Shown here piece after piece: positions 25,386 through 33,914 of a stretch of DNA of 64,000 nucleotides. The notes beneath the pieces are model-generated. The model did no database searches, was not told the origin of the DNA, and was given only the letters and a program-made list of their open reading frames with translations. This DNA is from Bhargavaea beijingensis (GTDB lineage Bacteria; Bacillota; Bacilli; Bacillales_A; Planococcaceae), in assembly GCF_900101985.1 (NCBI RefSeq), contig NZ_FNAR01000001.1, positions 248,001-312,000 of the forward strand, read 5' to 3'. A program made the position numbers and the translations under genes. How positions within the stretch are numbered: the stretch's first letter is position 1; each line of letters begins with the position of its first letter.

Positions 25386-25403
25386 GTGTTGTTTAAGCAA
25401 CAC
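25386..25403. promoter_or_regulatory. Palindrome in the TetR leader
   Basis: GTGTTG TTTAAG CAACAC, 6-bp perfect arms; the preceding AACAAC at 25371 with GTTGTT at 25388 makes an overlapping inverted repeat. Confidence 0.6.
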
Positions 25404-25458
25404 TCCGTCGGTTTTAACGATTGTAAAGCCAGACCTATCTTCTTACAATTAGTTTATA

Positions 25459-25487
25459 CAACATGTGTTGATTAAACAATACATGTT
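25459..25487. promoter_or_regulatory. Operator between TetR and the AhpD-like gene
   Basis: CAACATGTGTTG is a perfect 12-bp palindrome at 25459-25470, and the wider block 25460-25487 is an imperfect 28-bp palindrome bounded by AACATGT and ACATGTT around TTAA. It covers the region expected for the start of transcription of the downstream gene. Confidence 0.7.
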
Positions 25488-26148
25488 TTATTGGAAGCCG
25501 GAACAGGAGGTGTATCTGATCGAACAAGTTCTATTCAAGAAAAAGTACACCATAAGAGAATTTTATCGTGCGCTCTATAAAGGGTTGCACACTTTCAAGG
25601 ATTTAAGGATGGGCAAGAAAAGCGGTCAGCTGTCCAATCACTTTGTCGAGCGGATCATGCTGGCTGTCACGGAAGTGAACGGATGTGAAGTCTGCTCATA
25701 TGCCCATACAAAAATCGCACTGGAGCAGGGCATGGATGAAAAGGAGATCAAAGGGCTCCTAAGCGGGACGGCAAGCGATATTCCCGAGGACGAAATGCTC
25801 GCCATCCTGTTTGCGCAGCATTATGCCGACACAAAAGGAAACCCGACAGAGGAATCGTGGAATCGGATTCTGGCGGCCTACGGTGAGCAAACGGCATTGG
25901 GCATATTGGGCGCGACCCGGCTGATCATGGCCGGGAACATCTACGGACTGGCCATGAGCGCATTGAAAAGCCGGATAAAAGGCAGGCCTGTAAAAGGGTT
26001 CAGCTTCATTTATGAGGCCGGCATGCTGATCAGCGCGGTTCCGTTTTTGCCGGCGGCAGCCATCCATGCATTCATTCTGAAACGCATGCAATCGCCCATG
26101 ATTCAGTTTGAGCCTGAGAAGGCCGGTCAGGGCACACTAACCAACTAA
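25483..26148 (+). CDS. Carboxymuconolactone decarboxylase (AhpD-like) protein
   Basis: About 221 residues. VNGCEVCSYAHTKIALEQGM carries the CxxC and distal His of AhpD-type thiol proteins that act with peroxidases; a hydrophobic C-terminal part (GMLISAVPFLPAAAIHAF) could be a membrane helix. The start is uncertain: ATG 25483 lies in the operator palindrome, and a strong GGAGG at 25506 points to a start near 25516 (CTG) instead. Followed by an OsmC gene after 16 nt; a peroxide or electrophile defence unit is inferred. Confidence 0.75.
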   Translation: MFYWKPEQEVYLIEQVLFKKKYTIREFYRALYKGLHTFKDLRMGKKSGQLSNHFVERIMLAVTEVNGCEVCSYAHTKIALEQGMDEKEIKGLLSGTASDIPEDEMLAILFAQHYADTKGNPTEESWNRILAAYGEQTALGILGATRLIMAGNIYGLAMSALKSRIKGRPVKGFSFIYEAGMLISAVPFLPAAAIHAFILKRMQSPMIQFEPEKAGQGTLTN

Positions 26149-26164
26149 CTGGAGGTAGAAGGAA

Positions 26165-26599
26165 ATGGCAATGGGAAAAAAAGAGATCAAGATTGTTTGG
26201 ACTGGCGGAGTGGCAGGAAGCGGTAAATTGGAAGGCGAATATCTAAAGACGGAATTGGCCATCCCCCGGTCTTATAAAGGCAGCGGGGAAGGGTCGGAGC
26301 CGATGGAGCTGCTTGTTTCGGCAGCCGCGACCTGCTATATTGCGACGCTGACGTCGATCCTCGAAAACCGGAAGCTTCCGGTTGAAGACGTCACGATGGA
26401 TTCCGAAATCGAGGCATCCAAAGAAGGCATGAAAATCACGCATGTTCCGCAAATCGCCCTTTCCGCCGATGCGACGGAAGAACAGCGCCAAGCTGCAGAA
26501 AAAGCGATGGAATTGGCAGACAAGGCATGTACCGTCGGGAATCTCCTGGAAAAAGCCGGTGCGGAGATTGACATCAGGGGGCTTGTCTTAAACAGGTAA
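26165..26599 (+). CDS. OsmC/Ohr family peroxiredoxin-like protein
   Basis: 144 residues. GSEPMELLVSAAATCYIATL holds the first redox Cys with its Glu, and ADKACTVGNLL the second, the pattern of OsmC/Ohr organic hydroperoxide reductases. GGAGGTAGAAGGAA precedes the ATG. It shares a transcript with the AhpD-like gene and presumably the regulation by the divergent TetR. A 15-bp terminator stem follows. Confidence 0.88.
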   Translation: MAMGKKEIKIVWTGGVAGSGKLEGEYLKTELAIPRSYKGSGEGSEPMELLVSAAATCYIATLTSILENRKLPVEDVTMDSEIEASKEGMKITHVPQIALSADATEEQRQAAEKAMELADKACTVGNLLEKAGAEIDIRGLVLNR

Positions 26600-26654
26600 G
26601 ATCTCGGCCTCAGCAAGTCCGTTGGGCTCGAGTAACCACCATATGGCATGATCA

Positions 26655-26694
26655 CAAGAGCCTTTCCGGCGAATTTGCCGGAAAGGCTCTTGTT
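26655..26694. terminator. Terminator after the OsmC gene
   Basis: Perfect arms CAAGAGCCTTTCCGGC and its complement around GAATTT, followed by TTCC. Confidence 0.85.
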
Positions 26695-26812
26695 CCATTT
26701 CCAAGATCCGGGCCGGCGGACATATGAGATAAGTTTTGCCAAGCTCCGGTAAACTATGGACGATGGGGTAAAGAGACTCAAGAGACAAAGGACCGGACGG
26801 GAGGAAGAAATC

Positions 26813-27706
26813 ATGAAAGTCGGCTATGCCTGCATCAATACCACGTTAAAAGGAGGTTTTCGCACGTGCCGGGTGGCGACGGTGGAAAAGGAGGGCGAAA
26901 GCATTCTCAAAGAGCTGACGCTCGCGAACCTGCGCCATACAAAGAAAATCATCGGGTGGAACGTCGTCCATGGAATCGGCTTCTACCGGCTGAGCAGCGA
27001 CCTGATCGTGCTTGCGACGCACCCGGTGAACACGTGGGACTGGGCGAACGACCCCGACGTGAAGGAAATCTGCGGGGAGATCAAAGCCCTCCGCAACAAA
27101 TATGATCTCCGCCTCTCCATGCATCCAGGCCAATATTCGGTTTTGAATTCGCCCAACCCCGAAGTCGTCAGGAAGACGCATGAGGACCTCGCGCACCACG
27201 CAACGCTCATGGACCTGACCGGAGCGGAGGACATGATCCTCCACCTCGGAGGGAAGTACGGCGACCCCGAAGCCGCGCTCGGGCGCCTGATCGAGGAGAC
27301 GGAGCGGCTCCCGGACTGGATCCGCACGAAACTGCGGTACGAGAATGACGACCGTACCTATAATCTGGCGGACGTGCTGCATGTATGCGAAGCAACCGGC
27401 ATTCCGGCCTGCTTCGACATCCACCACCACCGCTGCCATCCGGCGGACACACCGCTGGACGAGCTTCTCCAGCGCGTCTGGAAAACGTGGGCGCCGGTCG
27501 GCATCCCCAAGGTCCACATCAGCTCGGGCCGCGACCGTCCCGATGACCGCCCCCATCATAACTACATTGTTCCGGAGGATCTCGACTGGCTGCTTGCGGA
27601 ACTGGGCGGAAAAGACGTCGACATCATGGTCGAGGCGAAGATGAAGGAACAGGCCGCGCTCGGCGTGATCGGGATGCTGAAGGAGCGGGGGGTGGACCAG
27701 CCGTGA
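26813..27706 (+). CDS. uvsE: UV DNA damage endonuclease UvsE
   Basis: 297 residues. Nicks DNA 5' to UV photoproducts, starting the alternative excision pathway. TIM-barrel hallmarks: MKVGYACINTTL, LSMHPGQYSVLNSPNPEVV, MILHLGGKYGD, CFDIHHHRCHP and IMVEAKMKE, which supply the metal ligands of UVDE. ATG 26813 follows GGGAGGAAG. Monocistronic; terminator at 27791. Confidence 0.94.
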   Translation: MKVGYACINTTLKGGFRTCRVATVEKEGESILKELTLANLRHTKKIIGWNVVHGIGFYRLSSDLIVLATHPVNTWDWANDPDVKEICGEIKALRNKYDLRLSMHPGQYSVLNSPNPEVVRKTHEDLAHHATLMDLTGAEDMILHLGGKYGDPEAALGRLIEETERLPDWIRTKLRYENDDRTYNLADVLHVCEATGIPACFDIHHHRCHPADTPLDELLQRVWKTWAPVGIPKVHISSGRDRPDDRPHHNYIVPEDLDWLLAELGGKDVDIMVEAKMKEQAALGVIGMLKERGVDQP

Positions 27707-27790
27707 GCGGGGCGAAAGACATCGGAGTCGGGAGGCTTTGCGTTCTTTCACGACGCTTCAGTGTACTTTCGGCGAAAGAGTTGGATGATC

Positions 27791-27830
27791 AACAAAGGGA
27801 CAGTCCGCAACGGATGGCCCCTTTGTTTTT
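27791..27830 (+). terminator. Terminator after uvsE
   Basis: AACAAAGGG and CCCTTTGTT arms with a long loop and TTTTT. Confidence 0.8.
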
Positions 27831-27891
27831 GGATGAATAGTCGAGCCGGAAAAAGAGGACTGAACTGCCTGTCTTCAGGATGAGGATTCAC

Positions 27892-28260
27892 TTAAAATGT
27901 ATCCTCGGCGTCCGGATTATTCCGCTTTAATAAACTAAATATAAAAGCGAATAGACTGAGAATCGCGGTGATTCCGGTCGATATAAGTATGCCGACATCT
28001 CGGGAGTTCCAGTACACCCCGACCAATAATGCAGCCGTCAAGACGGTGTCCAGGAACTTGAAGGCTTTGTGGTCAAAGACAGTCTCGAGGTCTTTTCCAA
28101 TCGTCATGTTAAAAATCACCCGGATAATGCCAATGGCAATCAGTACAATAAGGGCTTCAATTTCTGAAGTACGTTCAAACACCGAAACAATTGCGATGAT
28201 TACCGACAGGTAAAAAAGAAGCTCAAAGGTGATTTTCCATTGTCTGACGGTGATGATCAT
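27892..28260 (-). CDS. Small four-helix membrane protein, unknown
   Basis: 122 residues, four predicted helices (about 12-30, 34-52, 68-86, 90-110) and an acidic end. No family recognised. AT-richer than its neighbours. Its ATG overlaps the stop of the upstream methyltransferase gene by 4 nt, so it is translated by coupling in the same operon. A link to the methyltransferase is suggested by position only. Confidence 0.7.
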   Translation of the reverse strand: MIITVRQWKITFELLFYLSVIIAIVSVFERTSEIEALIVLIAIGIIRVIFNMTIGKDLETVFDHKAFKFLDTVLTAALLVGVYWNSRDVGILISTGITAILSLFAFIFSLLKRNNPDAEDTF

Positions 28261-29009
28261 TGCTTTTCCCTCTTACAGATACACACGAACTGTCCGCTTT
28301 CAGCCTCAAAGGGACGACCGCTCCAGTCACCATACATCTGCTCCATTTGAAAGCCATGCTGCCTGAGGAGCCGTTCCAGTTCGCGCGGATACGTATAGCG
28401 GAGCGAGAGGCCGTCCCGACCGAGCGGTGTGCCATCTTCGGTGAACTTCTCCGTCCAGCAATGAAGGATCTGCGTGACGGGATCATACGTCTCGGTATGC
28501 ACCTCGCGGATTTTGCGCCCGCCGGACTCCACAATCTCTTCATACCGGTCCGGTTCGGCCAGTTCCGAGAGCACGGGATTCCGCGCGTCGAAGATAAAAC
28601 GGCCGCCCGGCTCAATATGCCGCCTCACACTCTCCAGCATCCGGTCCTGGTCCTTATTCGTCAGGAAATGCTGGAACGAGTTGCCCGCCATGACGATGAG
28701 AGGGGCGGTAAACGGGAGATCCAGCGCCCGGCAGTCCTGCCGGAAGAAGCGGACGGAAAGCCCTTGTTGCGCCGCTTTCTCCCGGGCACGCGCAAGCATC
28801 CCGTCATGCAGGTCGACGCCGGTCACCTCATTACCGGCCTCTGCCAGCGGTAGCGTGATCCTCCCCGTGCCGCATGCAAGGTCGATGACCGTTGAGCCGG
28901 CAGGGGGCAGGTTCCCGAGGATGAACCGGATATCTGCGTCGTAACCGCCGTACTGCCTGTCATACTGGAGCGGGTCCTCATACTTTTCCAGGTTATCAGT
29001 TGTCTTCAT
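28257..29009 (-). CDS. Class I SAM-dependent methyltransferase
   Basis: 250 residues. Motif I STVIDLACGTGRITLPLAE binds SAM, motif II GNEVTGVDLHDGML, then CRALDLPF and the post-motif LIVMAGNSFQHFL. A beta-rich insertion near VHTETYDPVTQILHCWTEKF is common in small-molecule methyltransferases. GGGAGGGATTTC precedes ATG 29009. Substrate unknown. First gene of a two-gene operon. Confidence 0.87.
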   Translation of the reverse strand: MKTTDNLEKYEDPLQYDRQYGGYDADIRFILGNLPPAGSTVIDLACGTGRITLPLAEAGNEVTGVDLHDGMLARAREKAAQQGLSVRFFRQDCRALDLPFTAPLIVMAGNSFQHFLTNKDQDRMLESVRRHIEPGGRFIFDARNPVLSELAEPDRYEEIVESGGRKIREVHTETYDPVTQILHCWTEKFTEDGTPLGRDGLSLRYTYPRELERLLRQHGFQMEQMYGDWSGRPFEAESGQFVCICKREKQ

Positions 29010-29111
29010 GAAATCCCTCCCCCATATCCCTCCTGATATTTCCATTATACTGTGAATAAAAGTGAATATGGACATCAATTCACTCCACGGGTCAGGAAAA
29101 ATTGGCGGTAG

Positions 29112-29163
29112 TGATCTTTCGAGAGATGTTAATGATCTTTCGCGGGATCTTATTGATCTTTCA
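29112..29163. repeat. 21-bp array, core TGATCTTTC, three units
   Basis: TGATCTTTC at 29112, 29133 and 29154, spacing 21, each followed by G or A. This is the reverse complement of the GAAAGATCA core found near 47.3 kb. It lies in the divergent region between the methyltransferase and DUF2975 genes, which is otherwise AT-rich and gene-free. Confidence 0.75.
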
Positions 29164-29309
29164 TTTCTCCGATGGTGGCCTGCTCAAGAACGAATTTTTT
29201 CGATTTACATTCATTGTTTATTGATATTCGATATTTATTTATTTATAATCAAATCATTACGATGATGCCATCGCCATCCGGCGGAAAATAAGAAACGAGG
29301 TGCACGTGT

Positions 29310-29801
29310 ATGAAAAAAGGTTCTACTTTGCTTCTGAAGCTCGCGGTCATCGTGATGGGCATCCCGGTGCTCCTGATTGCGGTACTGATCCTTCCGAAGA
29401 TTGTCCTGGAAGCAATGGGGTATATCGGCGAAGGGATGCAGTTGCCTGGAATTGTCCTCGGCCTGCTGGCCATCATGTACATTTCGGCCATTCCGTTCTA
29501 CATGGCCCTTTACCAGGCGCTGAAGCTTCTTGGCTATATCGACCGCAACGAGGCGTTCTCTGAACTCTCGGTCGCGTCGCTCAAGATAATCCGCAACTGC
29601 GCGGTCACGATCAGCGCTCTGTATGTGGCTGCGCTGCCGTTCATCTTCATGATCGCGGAATGGGATGACGCTCCGGGCCTTGTCCTGCTCGGGCTGGTCA
29701 TCGTCGGCGCATCACTCGTGATTGCCGTCTTCGCAGCAGTGCTCCAGCGGCTGCTGAAACAGGCGATTGACATGAAACAAGAAAACGAACTGACGGTCTG
29801 A
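29310..29801 (+). CDS. DUF2975 membrane protein (YoaS-like)
   Basis: 163 residues, four membrane helices with the DUF2975 layout: MKKGSTLLLKLAVIVMGIPV, then IPFYMALYQALKLLGYIDRN before the third helix and a final helix before KQAIDMKQENELTV. In B. subtilis yoaS is likewise followed by the XRE gene yozG. The partner regulator starts 13 nt downstream, so they form one unit. Function unknown; membrane control of the regulator is an inference. Confidence 0.82.
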   Translation: MKKGSTLLLKLAVIVMGIPVLLIAVLILPKIVLEAMGYIGEGMQLPGIVLGLLAIMYISAIPFYMALYQALKLLGYIDRNEAFSELSVASLKIIRNCAVTISALYVAALPFIFMIAEWDDAPGLVLLGLVIVGASLVIAVFAAVLQRLLKQAIDMKQENELTV

Positions 29802-29814
29802 GAGGGGGAGCCAA

Positions 29815-30024
29815 ATGCCAATCATCATCAATCTCGATGTCATGCTCGCCAAGCGCAAGATGAGCGTCACCGAACTCTCCGAAAAAGTCGGCATCACGAT
29901 GGCCAACCTATCCATTCTGAAAAACGGAAAAGCCAAGGCCGTCCGCTTCTCGACACTCGAAGCCATCTGCAAAGCGCTCGATTGCCAGCCGGGGGATATC
30001 CTGGAGTACCGGGAAGAGGAATAG
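29815..30024 (+). CDS. Small XRE family regulator (YozG-like)
   Basis: 69 residues, almost only a helix-turn-helix: MSVTELSEKVGITMANLSIL as helices 2 and 3, then FSTLEAICKALDCQPGDILEY. The short Cro/C1 type commonly paired with DUF2975 proteins. AGAGGGGGAGCC precedes the ATG. Confidence 0.88.
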   Translation: MPIIINLDVMLAKRKMSVTELSEKVGITMANLSILKNGKAKAVRFSTLEAICKALDCQPGDILEYREEE

Positions 30025-30082
30025 CCTGCAGCAGGGGCGAATGTGTATGTCACAATCAGATTAAAAACAGGAGCGTGTCCGC

Positions 30083-30559
30083 ATGATCCCTTTCTTTGAA
30101 TACAACTGGCAGGTTAGAGACGAATGGTTTGCCTGGTGCAGCCGGCTGCCTGAAGAAGAGCTGGTCGGCCCCAGGACCGGTGGGGTAGGCAGCATCTTAA
30201 AAACGTTGTTTCATATCATTGACGTCGAATACAGTTGGATCCGCGGAATTCAGGGCAAAGAAGATATCGTGTTCGGCTATGCCGACTACGATACGCTTGA
30301 GAAGGTACGGTCCCTTTCTGACCGGTGCAGAGGTGAGGTCACTGAATTTCTGAAGGGGTATGGAGAAGGGCGGAATGAGAAAGTAGTACGGGTCCCGTGG
30401 GATGAGGAGGAATACACAGTGGATGAAGTCATGCACCACCTCATTGCACATGAGATCCACCACATCGGCCAGCTCTCGGTCTGGGCGAGGGAACTGGATC
30501 TTGCTCCTGTTTCTGCACATTATGTAGGACGATTATTAAAGACGCACTTCTCCAATTAG
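30083..30559 (+). CDS. DinB family protein
   Basis: 158 residues, four-helix bundle metal protein. The metal His residues are in LKTLFHIIDVEYSWI and HHLIAHEIHHIGQL, the family pattern. DinB-like enzymes include thiol S-transferases; the reaction here is unknown. AGGAG at 9 nt before ATG. Single gene. Confidence 0.87.
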   Translation: MIPFFEYNWQVRDEWFAWCSRLPEEELVGPRTGGVGSILKTLFHIIDVEYSWIRGIQGKEDIVFGYADYDTLEKVRSLSDRCRGEVTEFLKGYGEGRNEKVVRVPWDEEEYTVDEVMHHLIAHEIHHIGQLSVWARELDLAPVSAHYVGRLLKTHFSN

Positions 30560-30575
30560 AAGTGAATGTAGAAGG

Positions 30576-30608
30576 AAAGGGACCATCGATTGCCGATGGT
30601 CCCTTTTA
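30576..30608 (+). terminator. Terminator after the DinB gene
   Basis: AAAGGGACCATCG and CGATGGTCCCTTT arms, TT tail. Confidence 0.88.
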
Positions 30609-30624
30609 GATGCGATTGAGGTCG

Positions 30625-30719
30625 AATGACGAAACCGGCGCCGCGAATGACGAAACTGCGCACACGAATGACGAAACTGCACACCCGAATGGCGAAACTG
30701 CACACCCGAATGGCGAAAC
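30625..30719. repeat. 21-bp array, core AATGACGAAAC, five units
   Basis: Cores at 30625, 30646, 30667, 30688 and 30709, spacing exactly 21: three AATGACGAAAC, then two AATGGCGAAAC. Same core as the arrays at 7.2 and 23.6 kb. It fills the gap between converging genes. Because 21 is a multiple of three, translation gives a false seven-residue repeat. Confidence 0.88.
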
Positions 30720-30725
30720 CAATAT

Positions 30726-31292
30726 TTAAGACGATTCTCCGGGCAATTGTTCCCGCCCGGACACCCGCGGAAACTCGATCACCTGCGCAGACGCAGGCCG
30801 CTCATACAGGCTCATCAGCTCAATCGGAGTCTTCCTGAGCCGGTAGCTCATCTTCACGCGGTCCCAGTCGGCTCCGAACTTGATTTCGTATTCATCCCGG
30901 AGCGCGCGCATCATGAACTCAAGGTACGTCATGTCATTCCGGTTCTCCCGTGAATACACCTTTTCGGGCGTGACCAGCGCGATGCCCCGCGCCATCATCA
31001 GCCCCATCATCGTGTCCCAGTCGAACTTGATGGCGAGGCCGAACGAGTGGACGTGCCGCGTGACGATGGCATCGAATTCACCCATGTCGGCCCAGCGCAA
31101 CAGTTCCATCGCGGCTTCGTTGCGCTTGTAGCTGCTCGCTTCGTAAAACAGGTCATAGTCGCAGCGCCCCTCGACCATGCGCAAGAGAAGTTCCCCGTTG
31201 TCGTCGGCTGAGGCATGGAGCGGCGAGCGCCCCCAGTAGGTCGAGCGGATATAGACGGCAGCCTTCCGGATCGGCGGCAGTTGGATGGTCAT
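30726..31292 (-). CDS. Serine-recombinase-like protein without DNA-binding domain
   Basis: 188 residues resembling the resolvase catalytic domain: KAAVYIRSTYWGRS at the place of the YxRVSTxxQ motif, WADMGEFDAIVTRHVHSFGL at the place of the DRLxR strand-helix, and MMARGIALVTPEKVYS. The first motif is altered (R16-S17-T18 without the normal V-S), and the C-terminal DNA-binding part is missing. This looks like a domesticated, probably non-recombining relative. TTGGAGGCGATC precedes the ATG. Confidence 0.65.
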   Translation of the reverse strand: MTIQLPPIRKAAVYIRSTYWGRSPLHASADDNGELLLRMVEGRCDYDLFYEASSYKRNEAAMELLRWADMGEFDAIVTRHVHSFGLAIKFDWDTMMGLMMARGIALVTPEKVYSRENRNDMTYLEFMMRALRDEYEIKFGADWDRVKMSYRLRKTPIELMSLYERPASAQVIEFPRVSGREQLPGESS

Positions 31293-31476
31293 GTCGGATC
31301 GCCTCCAATAGATTCTGAGATGAACCTAGTGTGGGAGATTCGGCGGGGGATTATACATGGCGGCATGGATGCCCCTAGTACAAGAATGCCATTTGGGGAA
31401 TGCTTTTCCTTAAATAACGTCATACCGTTTATAATCATGATGAGAAGCAGTTAATATCAAAAAGGAAGTGTTAGTC

Positions 31477-32463
31477 ATGAAAGCAGTCACTGTGAAAAAA
31501 CCGGGCGGCCCGGAGCAATTGGAGTTTGTTGAAGTGGCGGCCCCTGAACCGAAAAAAGGGGAACTGCTTGTCAGAGTCAACGCAGCCGCGGTGAATCGCA
31601 CAGATATCATTACCCGTGAAGGGAAAGTCGGGTATGCGGAAAATCCGATTTTAGGCGTGGAAATTGCCGGAACCGTCGTTGATGCAAATGGTGACCATTC
31701 TTTTTCTTCCGGAGATCGGGTGATGGGGCTGGTCAATGGCGGCGGTTACGCCGAGTTTGCGGTCATGCCGGCCGATCGGGCGATGAAAATCCCCGAGTCG
31801 TTATCGATTGAAGAAGCGGCAGCGATTCCTGAAGTGTTCCTGACGGCCTATCAAACGCTATTTTGGATAGGCAAACTTCAAAAACAGGAAACCGTGCTGA
31901 TCCATGCAGGGGCAAGCGGCGTTGGAACCGCAGCCATTCAGTTGGCCAAAAAGCTTTGTGATGCCAAGGTGATTGTCACTGCCGGCTCTGAAAGAAAGCT
32001 TGATTTTTGCCGGGAACTCGGGGCCGATGTCCTGATCAATTACAAGGAACAGTCGTTTGACGAAGAAGTGCTTAAAGCAACAGACGGCAAAGGGGCCGAT
32101 TTGATTTTAGATTTCATCGGTGCCGATTATTGGGAGAAAAATTTAGCAAGCATCAGGAAAGAAGGCCGATGGGTGCTGATCGGAATACTTGGCGGAAGCG
32201 AACTGGAGAAGGTGAACCTATTTAGTCTGATGTCGAAGTGTATCCAATTAACCGGGACATTACTGACCCCGAGAAGTGACGAATACAAAGCCCGCCTGAC
32301 TCATGAATTTGCCGAAAACGTAACGCCTTACTTTGAACGGAAAGAGATCGTGCCCGTCATTGACACTAAATTCCCTTTGGAGAAGGTCAGAAACGCCCAG
32401 CAGCACATGGAAGAGAACCGCAATATCGGGAAGATCATCCTCGAGATAAAGGACCAGATTTGA
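31477..32463 (+). CDS. Zinc-independent quinone oxidoreductase (MDR family)
   Basis: 328 residues, medium-chain dehydrogenase/reductase of the NADPH:quinone reductase branch. GroES-like N-terminal domain with RVNAAAVNRTDIITREG; Rossmann part with VLIHAGASGVGTAAIQLAKK; no structural-zinc Cys cluster. It likely reduces quinones or enones with NADPH. ATG 31477 follows AAAGGAAGTG. TATAAT at 31430 is a probable -10 box. Monocistronic. Confidence 0.9.
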   Translation: MKAVTVKKPGGPEQLEFVEVAAPEPKKGELLVRVNAAAVNRTDIITREGKVGYAENPILGVEIAGTVVDANGDHSFSSGDRVMGLVNGGGYAEFAVMPADRAMKIPESLSIEEAAAIPEVFLTAYQTLFWIGKLQKQETVLIHAGASGVGTAAIQLAKKLCDAKVIVTAGSERKLDFCRELGADVLINYKEQSFDEEVLKATDGKGADLILDFIGADYWEKNLASIRKEGRWVLIGILGGSELEKVNLFSLMSKCIQLTGTLLTPRSDEYKARLTHEFAENVTPYFERKEIVPVIDTKFPLEKVRNAQQHMEENRNIGKIILEIKDQI

Positions 32464-32478
32464 TAAAAGCAGATCACC

Positions 32479-32506
32479 AAGCCGCCGGCGACCCCGGCGG
32501 TTTTTT
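32479..32506 (+). terminator. Terminator after the quinone oxidoreductase gene
   Basis: AAGCCGCCGG and CCGGCGG arms and six T. Confidence 0.88.
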
Positions 32507-32660
32507 CTCGCATCACACTTAACAATTGTTTATCCCCCGTTAACAATGTCTCAACAGACCCCGCCTATACTAAGGCACGTAGGCATGCCGGATCACGGAA
32601 GAACGGTGGACCGGAAGCAAGCCTGCACAACATGATATACATAGGAAAGAGGGTCTGATC

Positions 32661-33761
32661 ATGAAATGGAAATCGCTGGCCGGCATCATCGTCATCGCTT
32701 GTGCTGTCGTTTTGATGACGACAAGTTTCCTCAACCCTTCCGTCAAGGGGAAAACGAACGAAAACCAAAAGCTGAAGTTCAACACTGACGGCAACTATAA
32801 GATTGTCCAGTTCAACGATATCCAAGACGACGAGGAAATCGATCCCCGGACCATCGAATTGATGAACACGGTTTTGGATGAAGAAAAGCCGGATCTGGCC
32901 ATCCTTAACGGGGACATGATGAACGGGGACCTCGACACGAAAGAAGAGGTCAAACAGGCCATCGAAAACATCGCGAAGCCGATGGAAGAGCGGGGCGTCC
33001 ACTGGGCGGTGACCTTCGGCAACCATGATGAAGACCACACGCCGAAGACCGGCATGACCGAAGCGGATCTGCTGGATGTCTACATGTCGTACGAACACAA
33101 CGTGAACAAGCCGGGCCCGAGCGGAGTCACGGGGACCGGCAACGCATCGATCGGGATCGAGAACTCCAAGAATACGGAGACGGCATTTAACGTCTGGCTG
33201 TTCGACAGCGGCCGCTATGCGCCGGACGAAATTGCAGGGCAGGATTTCGAAGGCTACCAGCAATATGAGTGGCTCGGCCAGGACCAGGTCCAGTGGTACG
33301 ACGAGACGTCGAAAAAGCTGGAGCAGACAAACGGACACAAAGTCCCGTCCCTCGCCTTCATGCACATCCCGCTCCCGGAATTTGAATTCATGTGGTACGC
33401 CAGCCCATTCGAGCGGACGGAAGAAAGCCACCAGAAAGCCGTTGAAAAGCACAGCATCGTCGGCGAGAAAAACGAATGCGTCTGCACCGGGCCGGTTAAC
33501 AGCGGCATGTTCGCCGCCATGCTTGAGCGCGGCGACGTACAGGGCGTCTTCTCAGGCCATGACCACATCAACACCTACGTCGGCAACTACTACGGCATCC
33601 AACTCGGTTACGCGGGCAACGCCGGTTTCGGCACATACGGCCTCGGTGGCGAAGAAAACGACCGCCTCCGCGGCGCCCGCATCTTCAACCTGGATGAAAA
33701 TGCAGAAGGGATCCTGGTCGACACGAAGATGGTCTTCGCGAAGGACTATGGGATTCAATAA
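32661..33761 (+). CDS. Secreted or anchored metallophosphoesterase (PAP29-like)
   Basis: 366 residues. An N-terminal hydrophobic segment (6-24) without lipobox acts as signal or anchor. Calcineurin-type motifs: VQFNDIQ at the DxH site (with Gln for His), LAILNGDMMNGD, TFGNHDED, LAFMHIPLPE and FSGHDHIN. It resembles plant-type PAP29/bacterial phosphodiesterase proteins; phosphate scavenging outside the cell is a reasonable inference. AAAGAGGGTCTG precedes the ATG; terminator follows. Confidence 0.85.
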   Translation: MKWKSLAGIIVIACAVVLMTTSFLNPSVKGKTNENQKLKFNTDGNYKIVQFNDIQDDEEIDPRTIELMNTVLDEEKPDLAILNGDMMNGDLDTKEEVKQAIENIAKPMEERGVHWAVTFGNHDEDHTPKTGMTEADLLDVYMSYEHNVNKPGPSGVTGTGNASIGIENSKNTETAFNVWLFDSGRYAPDEIAGQDFEGYQQYEWLGQDQVQWYDETSKKLEQTNGHKVPSLAFMHIPLPEFEFMWYASPFERTEESHQKAVEKHSIVGEKNECVCTGPVNSGMFAAMLERGDVQGVFSGHDHINTYVGNYYGIQLGYAGNAGFGTYGLGGEENDRLRGARIFNLDENAEGILVDTKMVFAKDYGIQ

Positions 33762-33776
33762 ATTTTATGGGCACAT

Positions 33777-33804
33777 GAAAACCGCCGGAACCCCGGCGGT
33801 TTTT
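33777..33804 (+). terminator. Terminator after the phosphoesterase gene
   Basis: AAAACCGCCGG and CCGGCGGTTTTT arms. Confidence 0.88.
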
Positions 33805-33914
33805 CCCTTTGAACCTAAAGAGGAATGACGCAATAAATGAGCACATCCCGCCCCCTCGACTGGAAAACATTTATAATAGATGGTACAAAGCTGGAACAAG
33901 AGGAGGACCATCCA

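Noticed and set aside
30626-30838. A heptad-repeat protein MTKPAPRMTKLRTRM
   Set aside because: It is an artefact of translating a 21-bp DNA repeat; there is no ribosome site, and the frame runs into the converging gene.
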